Source: Candidatus Magasanikiibacteriota bacterium
GTDB taxonomy: Bacteria > Patescibacteriota > Patescibacteriia > Magasanikbacterales > UBA922
DNA length: 24,826 nt
NCBI GenBank assembly: GCA_023246565.1
Contig: JAHFIE010000006.1
Location: forward strand, 1 to 24,826
Direction of reading: 5' to 3'
The notes below the pieces were generated by a model. The model was given only the letters and a program-made list of their open reading frames with translations, was not told the DNA's origin and did not search any database. The position numbers and the translations under genes are program-made. Below are positions 7,301 through 14,006 of this stretch, in pieces (the stretch's first letter is position 1; each line of letters opens with the position of its first letter).

Positions 7301-7307
7301 AGGAGGT
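7301..7307 (+). promoter_or_regulatory. Strong Shine-Dalgarno AGGAGGT
   Basis: Full anti-SD complement 8 nt before the ATG at 7316; it fixes the start of the 35-residue gene. It stands out because most other genes in the window have no recognisable SD. Confidence 0.85.
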
Positions 7308-7315
7308 GTACCTCT

Positions 7316-7423
7316 ATGCCAGCCAAAAAACGTAAAGCTGCTCCAAAAAAGCGAAAGGCCGCTCCAAAAAAGCGCAAAGCTGCTCCAAAGAAAAAACGTA
7401 AGGCCGCCAAGAAGAAGAAATAA
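7316..7423 (+). CDS. 35-residue Lys/Arg-rich histone-H1-like repeat protein
   Basis: A short gene with a tandem seven-residue repeat: KKRKAAP three times (residues 4-24), then KKKRKAA and a KKKK tail. The composition is almost only Lys, Arg, Ala and Pro, with no acidic residue. It resembles the basic tails of bacterial histone-H1-like and AAKK-repeat DNA-binding proteins, so binding of DNA or RNA in the nucleoid is likely (inference). The start is well supported: AGGAGGT at 7301-7307 lies 8 nt before the ATG and is the strongest SD in the window. A terminator follows within 20 bp. The promoter and long leader lie upstream. The overlapping longer frame at 7245-7505 lacks protein-like composition and is rejected. 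Confidence 0.85.
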   Translation: MPAKKRKAAPKKRKAAPKKRKAAPKKKRKAAKKKK

Positions 7424-7440
7424 TTTCTTCTCAGCAACAA

Positions 7441-7473
7441 AACCCCATCCGGAACTGCCGGACGGGGTTTTTG
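7441..7473 (+). terminator. Rho-independent terminator after the basic-repeat gene, possibly bidirectional
   Basis: 12-bp stem AACCCCATCCGG / CCGGACGGGGTT with one A-C mismatch and a 5-nt loop, followed by TTTTG. On the opposite strand the stem is followed by TTTTGTTG, so it could also end the long minus-strand operon, whose last stop is at 7497. Confidence 0.88.
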
Positions 7474-7496
7474 TTATCCATAATTATTCTTTTGAC

Positions 7497-8768
7497 CTAT
7501 CCTAACCCAAGCATTTGTTGCTGTACTTTTTTTCCTTCATCCTCTGCAAAAACTTTTACGGTACCAAAGATACCATCATACCCGGGTTTAATATAAATAT
7601 CACCACGACGCACACGATCAACTGCGCGCGCGATGTCCGGTGAACTGGCAGCTTCGATATTTACAAGATCAGCATCAAGCAAAATACTAAATTCATTACC
7701 AATATTTTTTATCAATCTCTGATAACACTGTTGGACGGCTTTTGATGCAACACCGACACCAAGCGTGTCAGCAATAATTTCTGGCAATGGTACCAAATTC
7801 TTGTAAGGAATATGTGATCTCTTTTTTGCTTCATCAGGCGTACGCACGGCCAATTCTTCAATACGATTCATAACTCCAATAACGAGTGCTTTGCCACATT
7901 TTGGACACAAGCCACCATATTTTTTTGTTTCTGTTGGAGGGCAAGAAAATAAACAGTCAGCATGTCCATCATAATGGTACTTTCCTTCTTCAGGATAAAA
8001 TTCAATCGTGTACAAAAATTTTTTTCGATCGCCTTCAGTAATAATCCGACGAATCTCGTCATAGGTTATATCGGCTTCACGATCAAACTGAAAAACATTG
8101 GCTTCGCGACCGAGTTTGGCCGCACTATGCGCGTCTGAATTTGAAATTAAGGTGAGGTTATCCACGGCACCTACGCGCCAATTCATCAAGGGATCACTGG
8201 ATAATCCGGTTTCAATTGCGCGAATGTGAGGTGCGAGATCATCATAGGCTTCAATCAATGAATCATACCCGCCTTTGGAACCAAAAATACCAAACCAGGG
8301 TGTCCACGCGTGTGCAGGGATCATCATCATGCGTTCGTCTGTTTCCAACATGAGGGTCAGAATTTCTTTTGATGTTAAGCCAAGAATTGGCCGGCCGTCA
8401 GAACGAATGTTACAACCATGATCAACTAATTTTTTATTAAAAATTTCAACAACCTCGAGATTTGGGGCAAACAATAAGTGATGGATTCGCCGAACCTTGT
8501 CTTTATGTTTTTTAATGGAAGCAATTTCTGTTCCCAAAATAAATCGCGTGGGGATCTCACTACCTTTTAATTGGTACACTCCTGCCGACGTCTCAACTAA
8601 GGTTTCTCTCAGATGTTCAAACCATCCTGGATGAGTAAAATCCCCAGTTGACAATAGAGTAATCCCCCGAATTTGAGCAGCCGCGGCAATGTTCGGGAGT
8701 GTTAAATCCTTGGAACAAGCTCGAGAAAATCGAGAATGAATATGGAGATCAAGAATTTGAGGAATCAT
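7497..8768 (-). CDS. EndoQ-like PHP-domain endonuclease (deaminated-base repair)
   Basis: 423 aa, the EndoQ family length. The N-terminal PHP metal-binding motif is LDLHIHSRFSRACS (residues 7-20), followed by TGDFTHPGW. Further PHP-type residues are in IPAHAWTPWFGIFGS and SNSDAHSAAKLGRE. A Cys cluster (DCLFSCPP...GLCPKCGKAL, residues about 267-294) forms the zinc site typical of EndoQ, after YTIEFYPEEGKYHYDGH. EndoQ enzymes (known from Thermococcales and some bacteria) nick DNA 5' of uracil, hypoxanthine, xanthine or AP sites. The assignment is by motif recall. The ATG overlaps the upstream citryl-CoA lyase stop as ATGA, so translation is probably coupled. It is the last gene of the long operon. 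Confidence 0.78.
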   Translation of the reverse strand: MIPQILDLHIHSRFSRACSKDLTLPNIAAAAQIRGITLLSTGDFTHPGWFEHLRETLVETSAGVYQLKGSEIPTRFILGTEIASIKKHKDKVRRIHHLLFAPNLEVVEIFNKKLVDHGCNIRSDGRPILGLTSKEILTLMLETDERMMMIPAHAWTPWFGIFGSKGGYDSLIEAYDDLAPHIRAIETGLSSDPLMNWRVGAVDNLTLISNSDAHSAAKLGREANVFQFDREADITYDEIRRIITEGDRKKFLYTIEFYPEEGKYHYDGHADCLFSCPPTETKKYGGLCPKCGKALVIGVMNRIEELAVRTPDEAKKRSHIPYKNLVPLPEIIADTLGVGVASKAVQQCYQRLIKNIGNEFSILLDADLVNIEAASSPDIARAVDRVRRGDIYIKPGYDGIFGTVKVFAEDEGKKVQQQMLGLG

Positions 8769-9505
8769 ACCTTTGTATTCGATCCTGTGTATTCAATCGA
8801 ATCCGATGCAATACGGCGAAGACCAACATCATTCTCCATCTCTTCTGCAACCTGCGCGACAAGTCCTGGAACACGAGCAATAATAAATATTCCTGTTGTT
8901 ATTTCTGGCCTAAAATCTAAATCCAAAAGAATAGCTGCCATTGCGCCATCAATATTAAGTGGTACTGGCTTGGAAGAAAGTTCTTGTAATGCTTTTTCTA
9001 GAGCAAGAGCAAATGCGCAATGTTCACCAAAACTATGAGTATCGCGCGCCATGGCGAATAATGCTTTACTGCGTTGATCAACAGATAAAACAGCATGACC
9101 AAATCCAGGTAAACGAATATTTTGCTCTTTCAATTTTGTAACCAATACGGATACGTCATTGACGTTTTTATGTTCTTTAAAAAATTGAGCAGCATTCCCT
9201 ACTGCGCCACCATGTCGATCCCCCATGGCAAGAATACCAGAAGCAACAGCAGCCTGTATTGAAGTTTTACTTGATGCAGCAACACGAGCATTTTGAGCTG
9301 ATACCGTACCAGGGCCATGATCAATTGCCATTACTAAAATTGTGTTAAACATTTTGGCTTCGTTCACCGTAGGTAATACGCCACGCGTTAACAAAAAAAT
9401 AACTTCTGCGAATGATTGTTGTGTCGCTAATTCAGTTAAAGGATACCCACGAATGATTTCTGTTCCATCAGCTTGAATATTGGTAATCGAGGTTGTATAT
9501 TTCAT
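8765..9505 (-). CDS. Stand-alone citryl-CoA lyase / ATP-citrate lyase C-terminal domain (citrate synthase fold)
   Basis: 246 aa, much shorter than citrate synthases (about 370-430 aa) and matching the citrate-synthase-like C-terminal domain of ATP-citrate lyase or a separate citryl-CoA lyase. Visible landmarks in order: TEIIRGYPLTEL (ACLY has GQELIYAGMPITEV), IDHGPGTVSAQN with His63, GDRHGGAVGNAA (ACLY GDRFGGALDAA), GFGHAVLS with His137, and PLNIDGAMAA with Asp186. The two His and the Asp would be the citrate-synthase-type catalytic residues. Predicted reaction: citryl-CoA to acetyl-CoA plus oxaloacetate. Next to it are ACL-type alpha and beta subunits (9515-12066), which could make the citryl-CoA. 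Cleavage of another 3-hydroxyacyl-CoA remains possible. Confidence 0.82.
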   Translation of the reverse strand: MKYTTSITNIQADGTEIIRGYPLTELATQQSFAEVIFLLTRGVLPTVNEAKMFNTILVMAIDHGPGTVSAQNARVAASSKTSIQAAVASGILAMGDRHGGAVGNAAQFFKEHKNVNDVSVLVTKLKEQNIRLPGFGHAVLSVDQRSKALFAMARDTHSFGEHCAFALALEKALQELSSKPVPLNIDGAMAAILLDLDFRPEITTGIFIIARVPGLVAQVAEEMENDVGLRRIASDSIEYTGSNTKV

Positions 9506-9514
9506 ACATTTTTA

Positions 9515-10462
9515 TTAAGCAAAAGGTTTAATGAGTTCGACTAAATCCTCATAGTGTTCAGCAATTTTTACACCAACTGCGGCAAGCGCAATTTCTTTTT
9601 CAAGAGCTCCTTTGCCCCGTTCTACAATCGCTCCAGCATGACCAATATTCATACCCTCAGGAAGAAGTTTTGCGAATTTACCACCAATATATATAGCAAG
9701 TGGCTTCGTGTATTCTTTATTTTTTATTATTTCAGCAATTTCAAATTCATAACTACCACCATGTTCCCCAAAAATAATTACGGCTTTTGTTTGCTCATCT
9801 TTTTCAAACAATCGCAACAAATCAGCATACGCCATTCCCATTAAAAGATCACCACCACCATGTACTGCTGTACTTTGGCCAAGACCGGCTTGACGTACTT
9901 GCCATGATAATTCGTTGGTCATTCCTCCTGAACGCGAGATAATACCAACAGTCCCTGGCTGAAAAATTTCATTGACGAGTGGACCCCCAACAACACCAAC
10001 ACGACCAATACCAGGTGCGATGAATCCAAGTGAACTCGGGCCAATAAGGTGAATATTTTTTTCTTTTGCGGCCGCAAGACAATAGGCTGTATCTTGGATA
10101 GGAATGCGTTCAACAATAACATTGATCAAGGGAATATGATTATCAATTGCTTCCAAAATAGCGGCTTTTGCAGCGAATGGCGGCACATAAATTGCGCTTA
10201 CTAATTTTTTTTGTATGGTACTATCCCAATGGGGGGTGTCATTCTGACGAAAGCCAGAATCCATCAAGTCTGTGTATTCAACCGCTTCTTTCACCGTATT
10301 AAATACAGGCTTCTCCTCAACTTCTTGTCCACCTTTATTCGGTGTTACACCGCAGACCACGTTCGTATGATAATCCAACATTGCTTTTGTTGCTTTAGCA
10401 CCTTCTTTGCCCGTAATGCCTTGGACAATAACCTTAGTTTCTGGAGTAATTAAGATACTCAT
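9515..10462 (-). CDS. ATP-citrate lyase / citryl-CoA synthetase-type alpha subunit (SucD superfamily) with an in-frame repeat insertion
   Basis: 315 aa. N-terminal CoA-binding Rossmann domain (TKVIVQGITGKEGAKATKAM; GVTPNKGG), then the ligase domain with a phospho-histidine site NIGHAGAIV (His275). Features favour ACL over succinyl-CoA synthetase: SRSGGMTNEL (ACLY SRSGGMSNEL; SucD normally SRSGTLTYE) and IIFGEHGGSYEFEI (ACLY VVLGEIGGTEEYKI). Residues about 65-86 are an insertion where SucD proteins have a short TGAN-like turn; it is encoded by a copy of the dispersed palindrome (10238-10263), giving DSGFRQND. It forms an operon with the lyase (9 bp downstream) and lies 1 bp after the 135-aa gene. 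Annotated as succinyl-CoA ligase alpha it would be acceptable but less precise. Confidence 0.85.
   Translation of the reverse strand: MSILITPETKVIVQGITGKEGAKATKAMLDYHTNVVCGVTPNKGGQEVEEKPVFNTVKEAVEYTDLMDSGFRQNDTPHWDSTIQKKLVSAIYVPPFAAKAAILEAIDNHIPLINVIVERIPIQDTAYCLAAAKEKNIHLIGPSSLGFIAPGIGRVGVVGGPLVNEIFQPGTVGIISRSGGMTNELSWQVRQAGLGQSTAVHGGGDLLMGMAYADLLRLFEKDEQTKAVIIFGEHGGSYEFEIAEIIKNKEYTKPLAIYIGGKFAKLLPEGMNIGHAGAIVERGKGALEKEIALAAVGVKIAEHYEDLVELIKPFA
10238..10263 (-). repeat. Solo palindromic repeat inside the ACL-type alpha gene
   Basis: GTCATTCTGACGAAAGCCAG plus AATCCA, one base from the solo consensus (G to A in the left arm). It is in frame and translated on the minus strand as part of DLMDSGFRQNDT, in the CoA-binding domain between EAVEYT and the SAIYVPPF strand. 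Confidence 0.88.
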
Positions 10463-10463
10463 A

Positions 10464-10871
10464 CTACCGTGTTAAATCAGGATATCGGTTATACCCCATT
10501 TTTCGCAGTCTGGTATAAAGTTCAAACATAATATCCAAAAATTGTGATTCTTTGCCAGCATCGTTTTTTTTCTTTTCTTCTCTTAATACTTCATCGGTAA
10601 TCCCCATTTCTTGAAGAGTATGATCAATGACCGCGATAAATTCTGCAAAAGACTGTGAACGTCGTTTTTCACTCGCTGTTTCACTTTCTTCCCGTGTGTC
10701 ACCGTCAATACTTCTTCGGTAACCACCCGGAACATACGCATGTAAGTTATTGATCAATAGTGAGCGCCAGCGTTCACCGTGTCTCTTTTTATATTCCTCA
10801 ACCTCTTGTTCGATTGCAATGTCTATTGGATTCCTTTGTTCACCCCGATGTATCGTGTCTTCAGTGTCCAT
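10464..10871 (-). CDS. Hypothetical 135-aa charged protein between the two ACL-type subunits
   Basis: No family recognised. The protein is soluble, rich in Glu, Arg and Lys, and has no membrane segment or Cys. The N-terminal part (residues 15-45: IDIAIEQEVEEYKKRHGERW) and the C-terminal part (residues about 70-130: FAEFIAVIDHTLQEM, FLDIMFELYTRLRKM) look helical; a polar linker, rich in Ser, Glu and Arg, joins them. The stop is 1 bp before the alpha-subunit ATG, and the start is 13 bp after the beta-subunit stop, so it is surely co-translated with both. The position suggests an accessory factor for that enzyme, but nothing in the sequence proves it. Confidence 0.75.
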   Translation of the reverse strand: MDTEDTIHRGEQRNPIDIAIEQEVEEYKKRHGERWRSLLINNLHAYVPGGYRRSIDGDTREESETASEKRRSQSFAEFIAVIDHTLQEMGITDEVLREEKKKNDAGKESQFLDIMFELYTRLRKMGYNRYPDLTR

Positions 10872-10884
10872 AGTTAAAAAAATT

Positions 10885-12066
10885 TTAAGGCAAAATCATA
10901 TTCGCCAATACCTGCGCGGTTTCACTCATACTTGTTTCTTTGCCGAATAATTGTATATTTAGATTATTGCGTTCAGCACAAGCTTGCATCAATGTCATAC
11001 CTTCTGTTTCAAACGGTCCGGCACGACGTACAACAATTGGATATCTTGGTTTTACTTCATCAAGCGCGTCTACAATTCCTTGAAAGGTTTCGCCGACATT
11101 CGTAAAATTCGCCACGCCTCCGGCAATCCATAATCCGCGCAGATTTGGTTTTGATAAAACAATTTTCGCGAGCGCGTATACTTTTTCTCGCGGAGGGTTC
11201 CCTGAATATTCAGAATAGTTTGCTGGTTGTAATCCTGTTTTGATGAGGGCGTCCATGTTTGCGATACTTGCACCGCCCCCAGAAAACAAAATCGCAATAT
11301 CACCATCCATTTCAATATATTTGCCTGCTGTGCCACGATAATAATTCTCGCCTTCATCAATTTTTTTGACGGCGATTTCACGTTCAGTTGGTGGCCGTCC
11401 GAGCATAGTGCGGGGTTCAAGCGCTTTCCAATCTTCATGGCGGTAGAAAGCATCTTCATCAATCGCTATTTTCGCATCTGCCGCATACCAATTTCCACCC
11501 GTTGTTTTTACTAATGGATTGATTTCCACCATACGCGCGTCCTCACTCAAAAAACAATTCCATAAAGCTTTTTGAACCGATTCAATACTTTCATTGCGAG
11601 GAGCCCCCGACCTGACAGTTGTCGAAGCAATCGTGTTGAGTCTAACATCCAACCACACTTTTTCAATCCGATCTTCAGCAACATCTTCAATATTTATCCC
11701 GCCTTGTGTTGCATACAGCATCATTGGTTGTTTTTTGTTCGTATCATAAACAATGGAAAGATAATATTCCTCAACAATGGCCAATTTTTCCTCAATTAAA
11801 ACGGCGGCTACATATTGCCCGCAAATTGGTGAACTGAATAAATCCCCGCATGCTTCGTTAACTTCATCAGCATTACTACAAAATTTAATACCATTATTTT
11901 TTCCACGTTTACCCGATAATATTTGTGCTTTTACCACGACGTCCTTAATTCCTAGTTCATTATATTTTAACGCAAAATTATCACCACGACGCACGAGCAC
12001 TCCCCGCGGGATCGCAATGCCGTATTTTTTAAATAATGTTTTACCTTCAAATTCGTAGAGATTCAT
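10885..12066 (-). CDS. ATP-citrate lyase / citryl-CoA synthetase-type beta subunit (ATP-grasp, SucC superfamily)
   Basis: 393 aa. N-terminal ATP-grasp domain (YEFEGKTLFKKYGIAIPRG; VVVKAQILSGKRGK as the nucleotide lysine loop; RMVEINPLV as the metal site), then a CoA-ligase flavodoxin-like domain. The C-terminal half follows ATP-citrate lyase rather than SucC: FSGGGASIANMD (ACLY VAGGGASVVYSD), NYSEYSGNP (ACLY NYGEYSGAP), AGGVANFTNVGETFQGIV (ACLY GGSIANFTNVAATFKGIV), VVRRAGP and FGKETSMSETA (ACLY FGTETHMTA). Predicted role: ATP-dependent activation of citrate to citryl-CoA with the alpha subunit at 9515-10462. The Bro-N gene ends 6 bp upstream. No SD. Substrate could still be another di- or tricarboxylate. 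Confidence 0.85.
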   Translation of the reverse strand: MNLYEFEGKTLFKKYGIAIPRGVLVRRGDNFALKYNELGIKDVVVKAQILSGKRGKNNGIKFCSNADEVNEACGDLFSSPICGQYVAAVLIEEKLAIVEEYYLSIVYDTNKKQPMMLYATQGGINIEDVAEDRIEKVWLDVRLNTIASTTVRSGAPRNESIESVQKALWNCFLSEDARMVEINPLVKTTGGNWYAADAKIAIDEDAFYRHEDWKALEPRTMLGRPPTEREIAVKKIDEGENYYRGTAGKYIEMDGDIAILFSGGGASIANMDALIKTGLQPANYSEYSGNPPREKVYALAKIVLSKPNLRGLWIAGGVANFTNVGETFQGIVDALDEVKPRYPIVVRRAGPFETEGMTLMQACAERNNLNIQLFGKETSMSETAQVLANMILP

Positions 12067-12072
12067 AAAAAA

Positions 12073-12924
12073 CTAGAGTCTCTTTTTAGATGATTTTTTA
12101 TTTAATTTCTTAGTTTTATCTACCAAATAATTTTGTTGAGTAGATATTTTATTACCAGATTCAAGTTCCAATTTTCTTCTTGCGTCACCAGCAATCTTTC
12201 CACCTTTTTGGGCAGCAATTTGATTGGCAGCAAAACCATGAGCATTTTTGCTTTTTGCTATTTTAGTCGTTGATGCTTCACCAAGCATAGTAAAAATGAG
12301 TTCCAAATCGTTCATGTGGTCTCGTAAATTTTCTCGGTTTAAATTTTTAAACTTTTTATACTCACTGGGTGTCATCCCAAAAGTAGCCTTTGAAATTTCA
12401 GAAGTCAAAATAGCAAATTCCTTATCTTCTCGCACGTCACGTTGACGCCATTCATCAGTTAATTCTTCACGAATAGCAATTCCTCGTATCCTTTTTTCAA
12501 TCCAATCATCGGGGTAACCTTTTAATTTATATAGTTCACGTGTTCTTTTTGTAGCCAATTCAGGATCTTCTATTTCTTGAATTCTTTCATACCCAACTCG
12601 GGCAAGCCACAGCTTAAACGGTTCTGCTTTAGGAGACGGAATGGATTGAATAAGACGAAACATAATCTCAGTATCGGCCATATCTGTTTCTCTTTTTTTC
12701 CCATCTTCAGCTAAAATTTTCAACCGTACGATTTTATCGTACACTTCACATCCCTCTTTTTTAAGTTTTATTTTGAGGTCTGACCAATATCGCTTTGGTA
12801 CTGTACTACCGGTTAAGACTTGTACCACATCAATAACTGAAAAATACCACTTTTCCAGGGTTTTATCCCAGTAGCGTCGTATAGATTGCCCAGAAAAAAT
12901 TGCTATTTTTTGTTGATCTAACAT
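12073..12924 (-). CDS. Bro-N / DinD-family DNA-binding protein
   Basis: 283 aa. The N-terminal BRO-type domain (residues about 5-110) includes the segment IRRYWDKTLEKWYFSVIDVV and the block RLIQSIPSPKAEPFKLWLA. The middle carries the conserved stretches ELYKLKGYPDDWIEKRIRGI, ILTSEISKATFGMTPSEYKK and NLRDHMNDLELIFTMLGEAS. The C-terminus is very basic (KKLNKKSSKKRL). The family covers phage antirepressors and DNA-damage-inducible protein D relatives; a role in stress-responsive regulation is inferred, not shown. It sits inside a metabolic operon, 22 bp after a GNAT gene and 6 bp before the ACL-type beta gene. No other phage genes are present, so it looks domesticated or recently acquired. Confidence 0.8.
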   Translation of the reverse strand: MLDQQKIAIFSGQSIRRYWDKTLEKWYFSVIDVVQVLTGSTVPKRYWSDLKIKLKKEGCEVYDKIVRLKILAEDGKKRETDMADTEIMFRLIQSIPSPKAEPFKLWLARVGYERIQEIEDPELATKRTRELYKLKGYPDDWIEKRIRGIAIREELTDEWRQRDVREDKEFAILTSEISKATFGMTPSEYKKFKNLNRENLRDHMNDLELIFTMLGEASTTKIAKSKNAHGFAANQIAAQKGGKIAGDARRKLELESGNKISTQQNYLVDKTKKLNKKSSKKRL

Positions 12925-12946
12925 AAAAAATTTATCGTATCACAAC

Positions 12947-13459
12947 TTATAAAAATTTTTCCATCATTATCTGATCCAGATATTTTCCTTCGACAAATAG
13001 TTCATCTTTAAAATACCCCACCTGTTCAAAGCCAAATTTTTTGTATAATGCTATTGCTTTTGTTTGGAGAACGTTAACACTAAGTCGAATCTTGTGGATT
13101 TTTTGTATTTTCTTTATTCGTTTCAGACTTACTTCAAGTAAGACCCGACCGATCCCCTGGCTACGAGCATTAATGCTCACATAATAAGCCTTCAAAGTAG
13201 CAATATGTCTTATTTTCAATTTTGTTTCATAATCGCAACCGATCATACCAATTAATTTACCCCCGCTTTCAGCAAATAAATAAAATCCTAAATCAGAATT
13301 TTGTGTTAATTTATTTTGCCATACTTCAGAAGAATTTTCGACTTCCTCTTCATACGATTTACCAAACGCGTAAGGTTCAACCTGAAGAGCTTCAAGACGA
13401 AGCGTTCGGTATTCTTCCCATCGTGCGAGGGGTAGAACAATAATAGAATAATTTTTCAT
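12947..13459 (-). CDS. GNAT-family N-acetyltransferase
   Basis: 170 aa from the ATG at 13459 (MKNYSIIVLPLARWEEYRTL); a TTG at 13486 would add nine residues and overlap the Nudix gene, and is less likely. The GNAT fold is shown by GGKLIGMIGCD (strand beta4), the acetyl-CoA pyrophosphate loop SQGIGRVL (Q/RxxGxG/A) in YYVSINARSQGIGRVLLEVS, and the terminal IALYKKFGFEQVGY. The substrate is unknown. It begins 16 bp after the Nudix stop in the long operon. Confidence 0.88.
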   Translation of the reverse strand: MKNYSIIVLPLARWEEYRTLRLEALQVEPYAFGKSYEEEVENSSEVWQNKLTQNSDLGFYLFAESGGKLIGMIGCDYETKLKIRHIATLKAYYVSINARSQGIGRVLLEVSLKRIKKIQKIHKIRLSVNVLQTKAIALYKKFGFEQVGYFKDELFVEGKYLDQIMMEKFL

Positions 13460-13475
13460 AAACCAAATTATAATA

Positions 13476-14006
13476 TCAGGATACAATAGTTCCCAAATAT
13501 TTCACAAACCCAGCCAAGAGCCAACCATTGTCCATTTCTCCATTTTTAATTTTTTCATTGATTTCATCCGGAGTAAATTCCATAACCTGGTGTACTTCAG
13601 AAGAATCTTGATGAATAGATCCTTTTAGTAAACCAGTCGCCAAAAATATCGGCGTTATTTGAGCGTTCTGTCCAGGATCAATTTTGATGATTCCCAAAGA
13701 TTTCCACTCAGACGCTGAGTAACCTGTCTCTTCCTTCAATTCGCGTTTGGCCGCAGTAAAATTGTCTTCGCCGGGCATTACTCCGCCAAAAGGGAAAGAA
13801 TAGGTCCAATCTTTAATCGGATAGCGCCATTCGCGAAGAATAACTAATTTCCCTTTTTCGGTTACGGGAATAATCATTGGACCTGCATCACAACGCTCGC
13901 TAAAAGCATATACACCATTACTGCCATCTGAAAATTCGACCTCGTCTTCATGTAGACGAATCCATGAATTTTCGTAAACGATTTTGGTGGATTTTTGATG
14001 GATCAT
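13476..14006 (-). CDS. Nudix hydrolase, ADP-ribose pyrophosphatase type
   Basis: 176 aa from the ATG at 14006, whose ATGA overlaps the stop of the upstream pseudouridine synthase; an alternative ATG at 14024 adds six residues. The Nudix box is complete: GGVMPGEDNFTAAK followed by RELKEETGY matches GX5EX7REUXEEXGU. The preceding VILREWRYPI and the start STKIVYENSWIRLHEDEVEF are typical of ADP-ribose or GDP-mannose pyrophosphatases. Likely hydrolyses a nucleoside diphosphate linked to a sugar; the exact substrate is undetermined. Confidence 0.9.
   Translation of the reverse strand: MIHQKSTKIVYENSWIRLHEDEVEFSDGSNGVYAFSERCDAGPMIIPVTEKGKLVILREWRYPIKDWTYSFPFGGVMPGEDNFTAAKRELKEETGYSASEWKSLGIIKIDPGQNAQITPIFLATGLLKGSIHQDSSEVHQVMEFTPDEINEKIKNGEMDNGWLLAGFVKYLGTIVS

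Larger units (their letters stand above)
6716..7315. other. 600-bp AT-rich intergenic region: repeat, promoter and long leader; no other gene seen
   Basis: No ORF with coding character is visible on either strand. From left to right it holds an AT-rich stretch, composite palindrome copy 2 (6810-6907), a very AT-rich segment (about 6945-7140) containing a single DnaA-box-like TTATACACA (7095-7103), a promoter (7047-7075), and a leader with at least two hairpins: TCCTGA/TCGGGA (7167-7183) and TTTTACAT/ATGTAAAA (7191-7217). The region ends in the strong SD of the 35-residue gene. A separate small RNA within 7082-7290 cannot be excluded. Confidence 0.7.

Noticed and set aside
7245..7505. 86-aa ORF over the basic-repeat gene
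   Set aside because: It is a frame-shifted reading of the KKRKAAP repeats, has no SD of its own and runs through the terminator; the 35-aa frame has a perfect SD and stops before the terminator.
8765..9505. Truncated or pseudogenised citrate synthase
   Set aside because: Its length and end points match the lyase domain of ACLY, the catalytic His/His/Asp are present, the frame is intact and both junctions are operon-like.
9515..12066. Plain succinyl-CoA synthetase (sucC/sucD)
   Set aside because: Diagnostic blocks follow ATP-citrate lyase (SRSGGM, GGGAS, EYSG, ANFTNV) and the adjacent gene is a citryl-CoA lyase-type domain; SucCD remains the fallback annotation.
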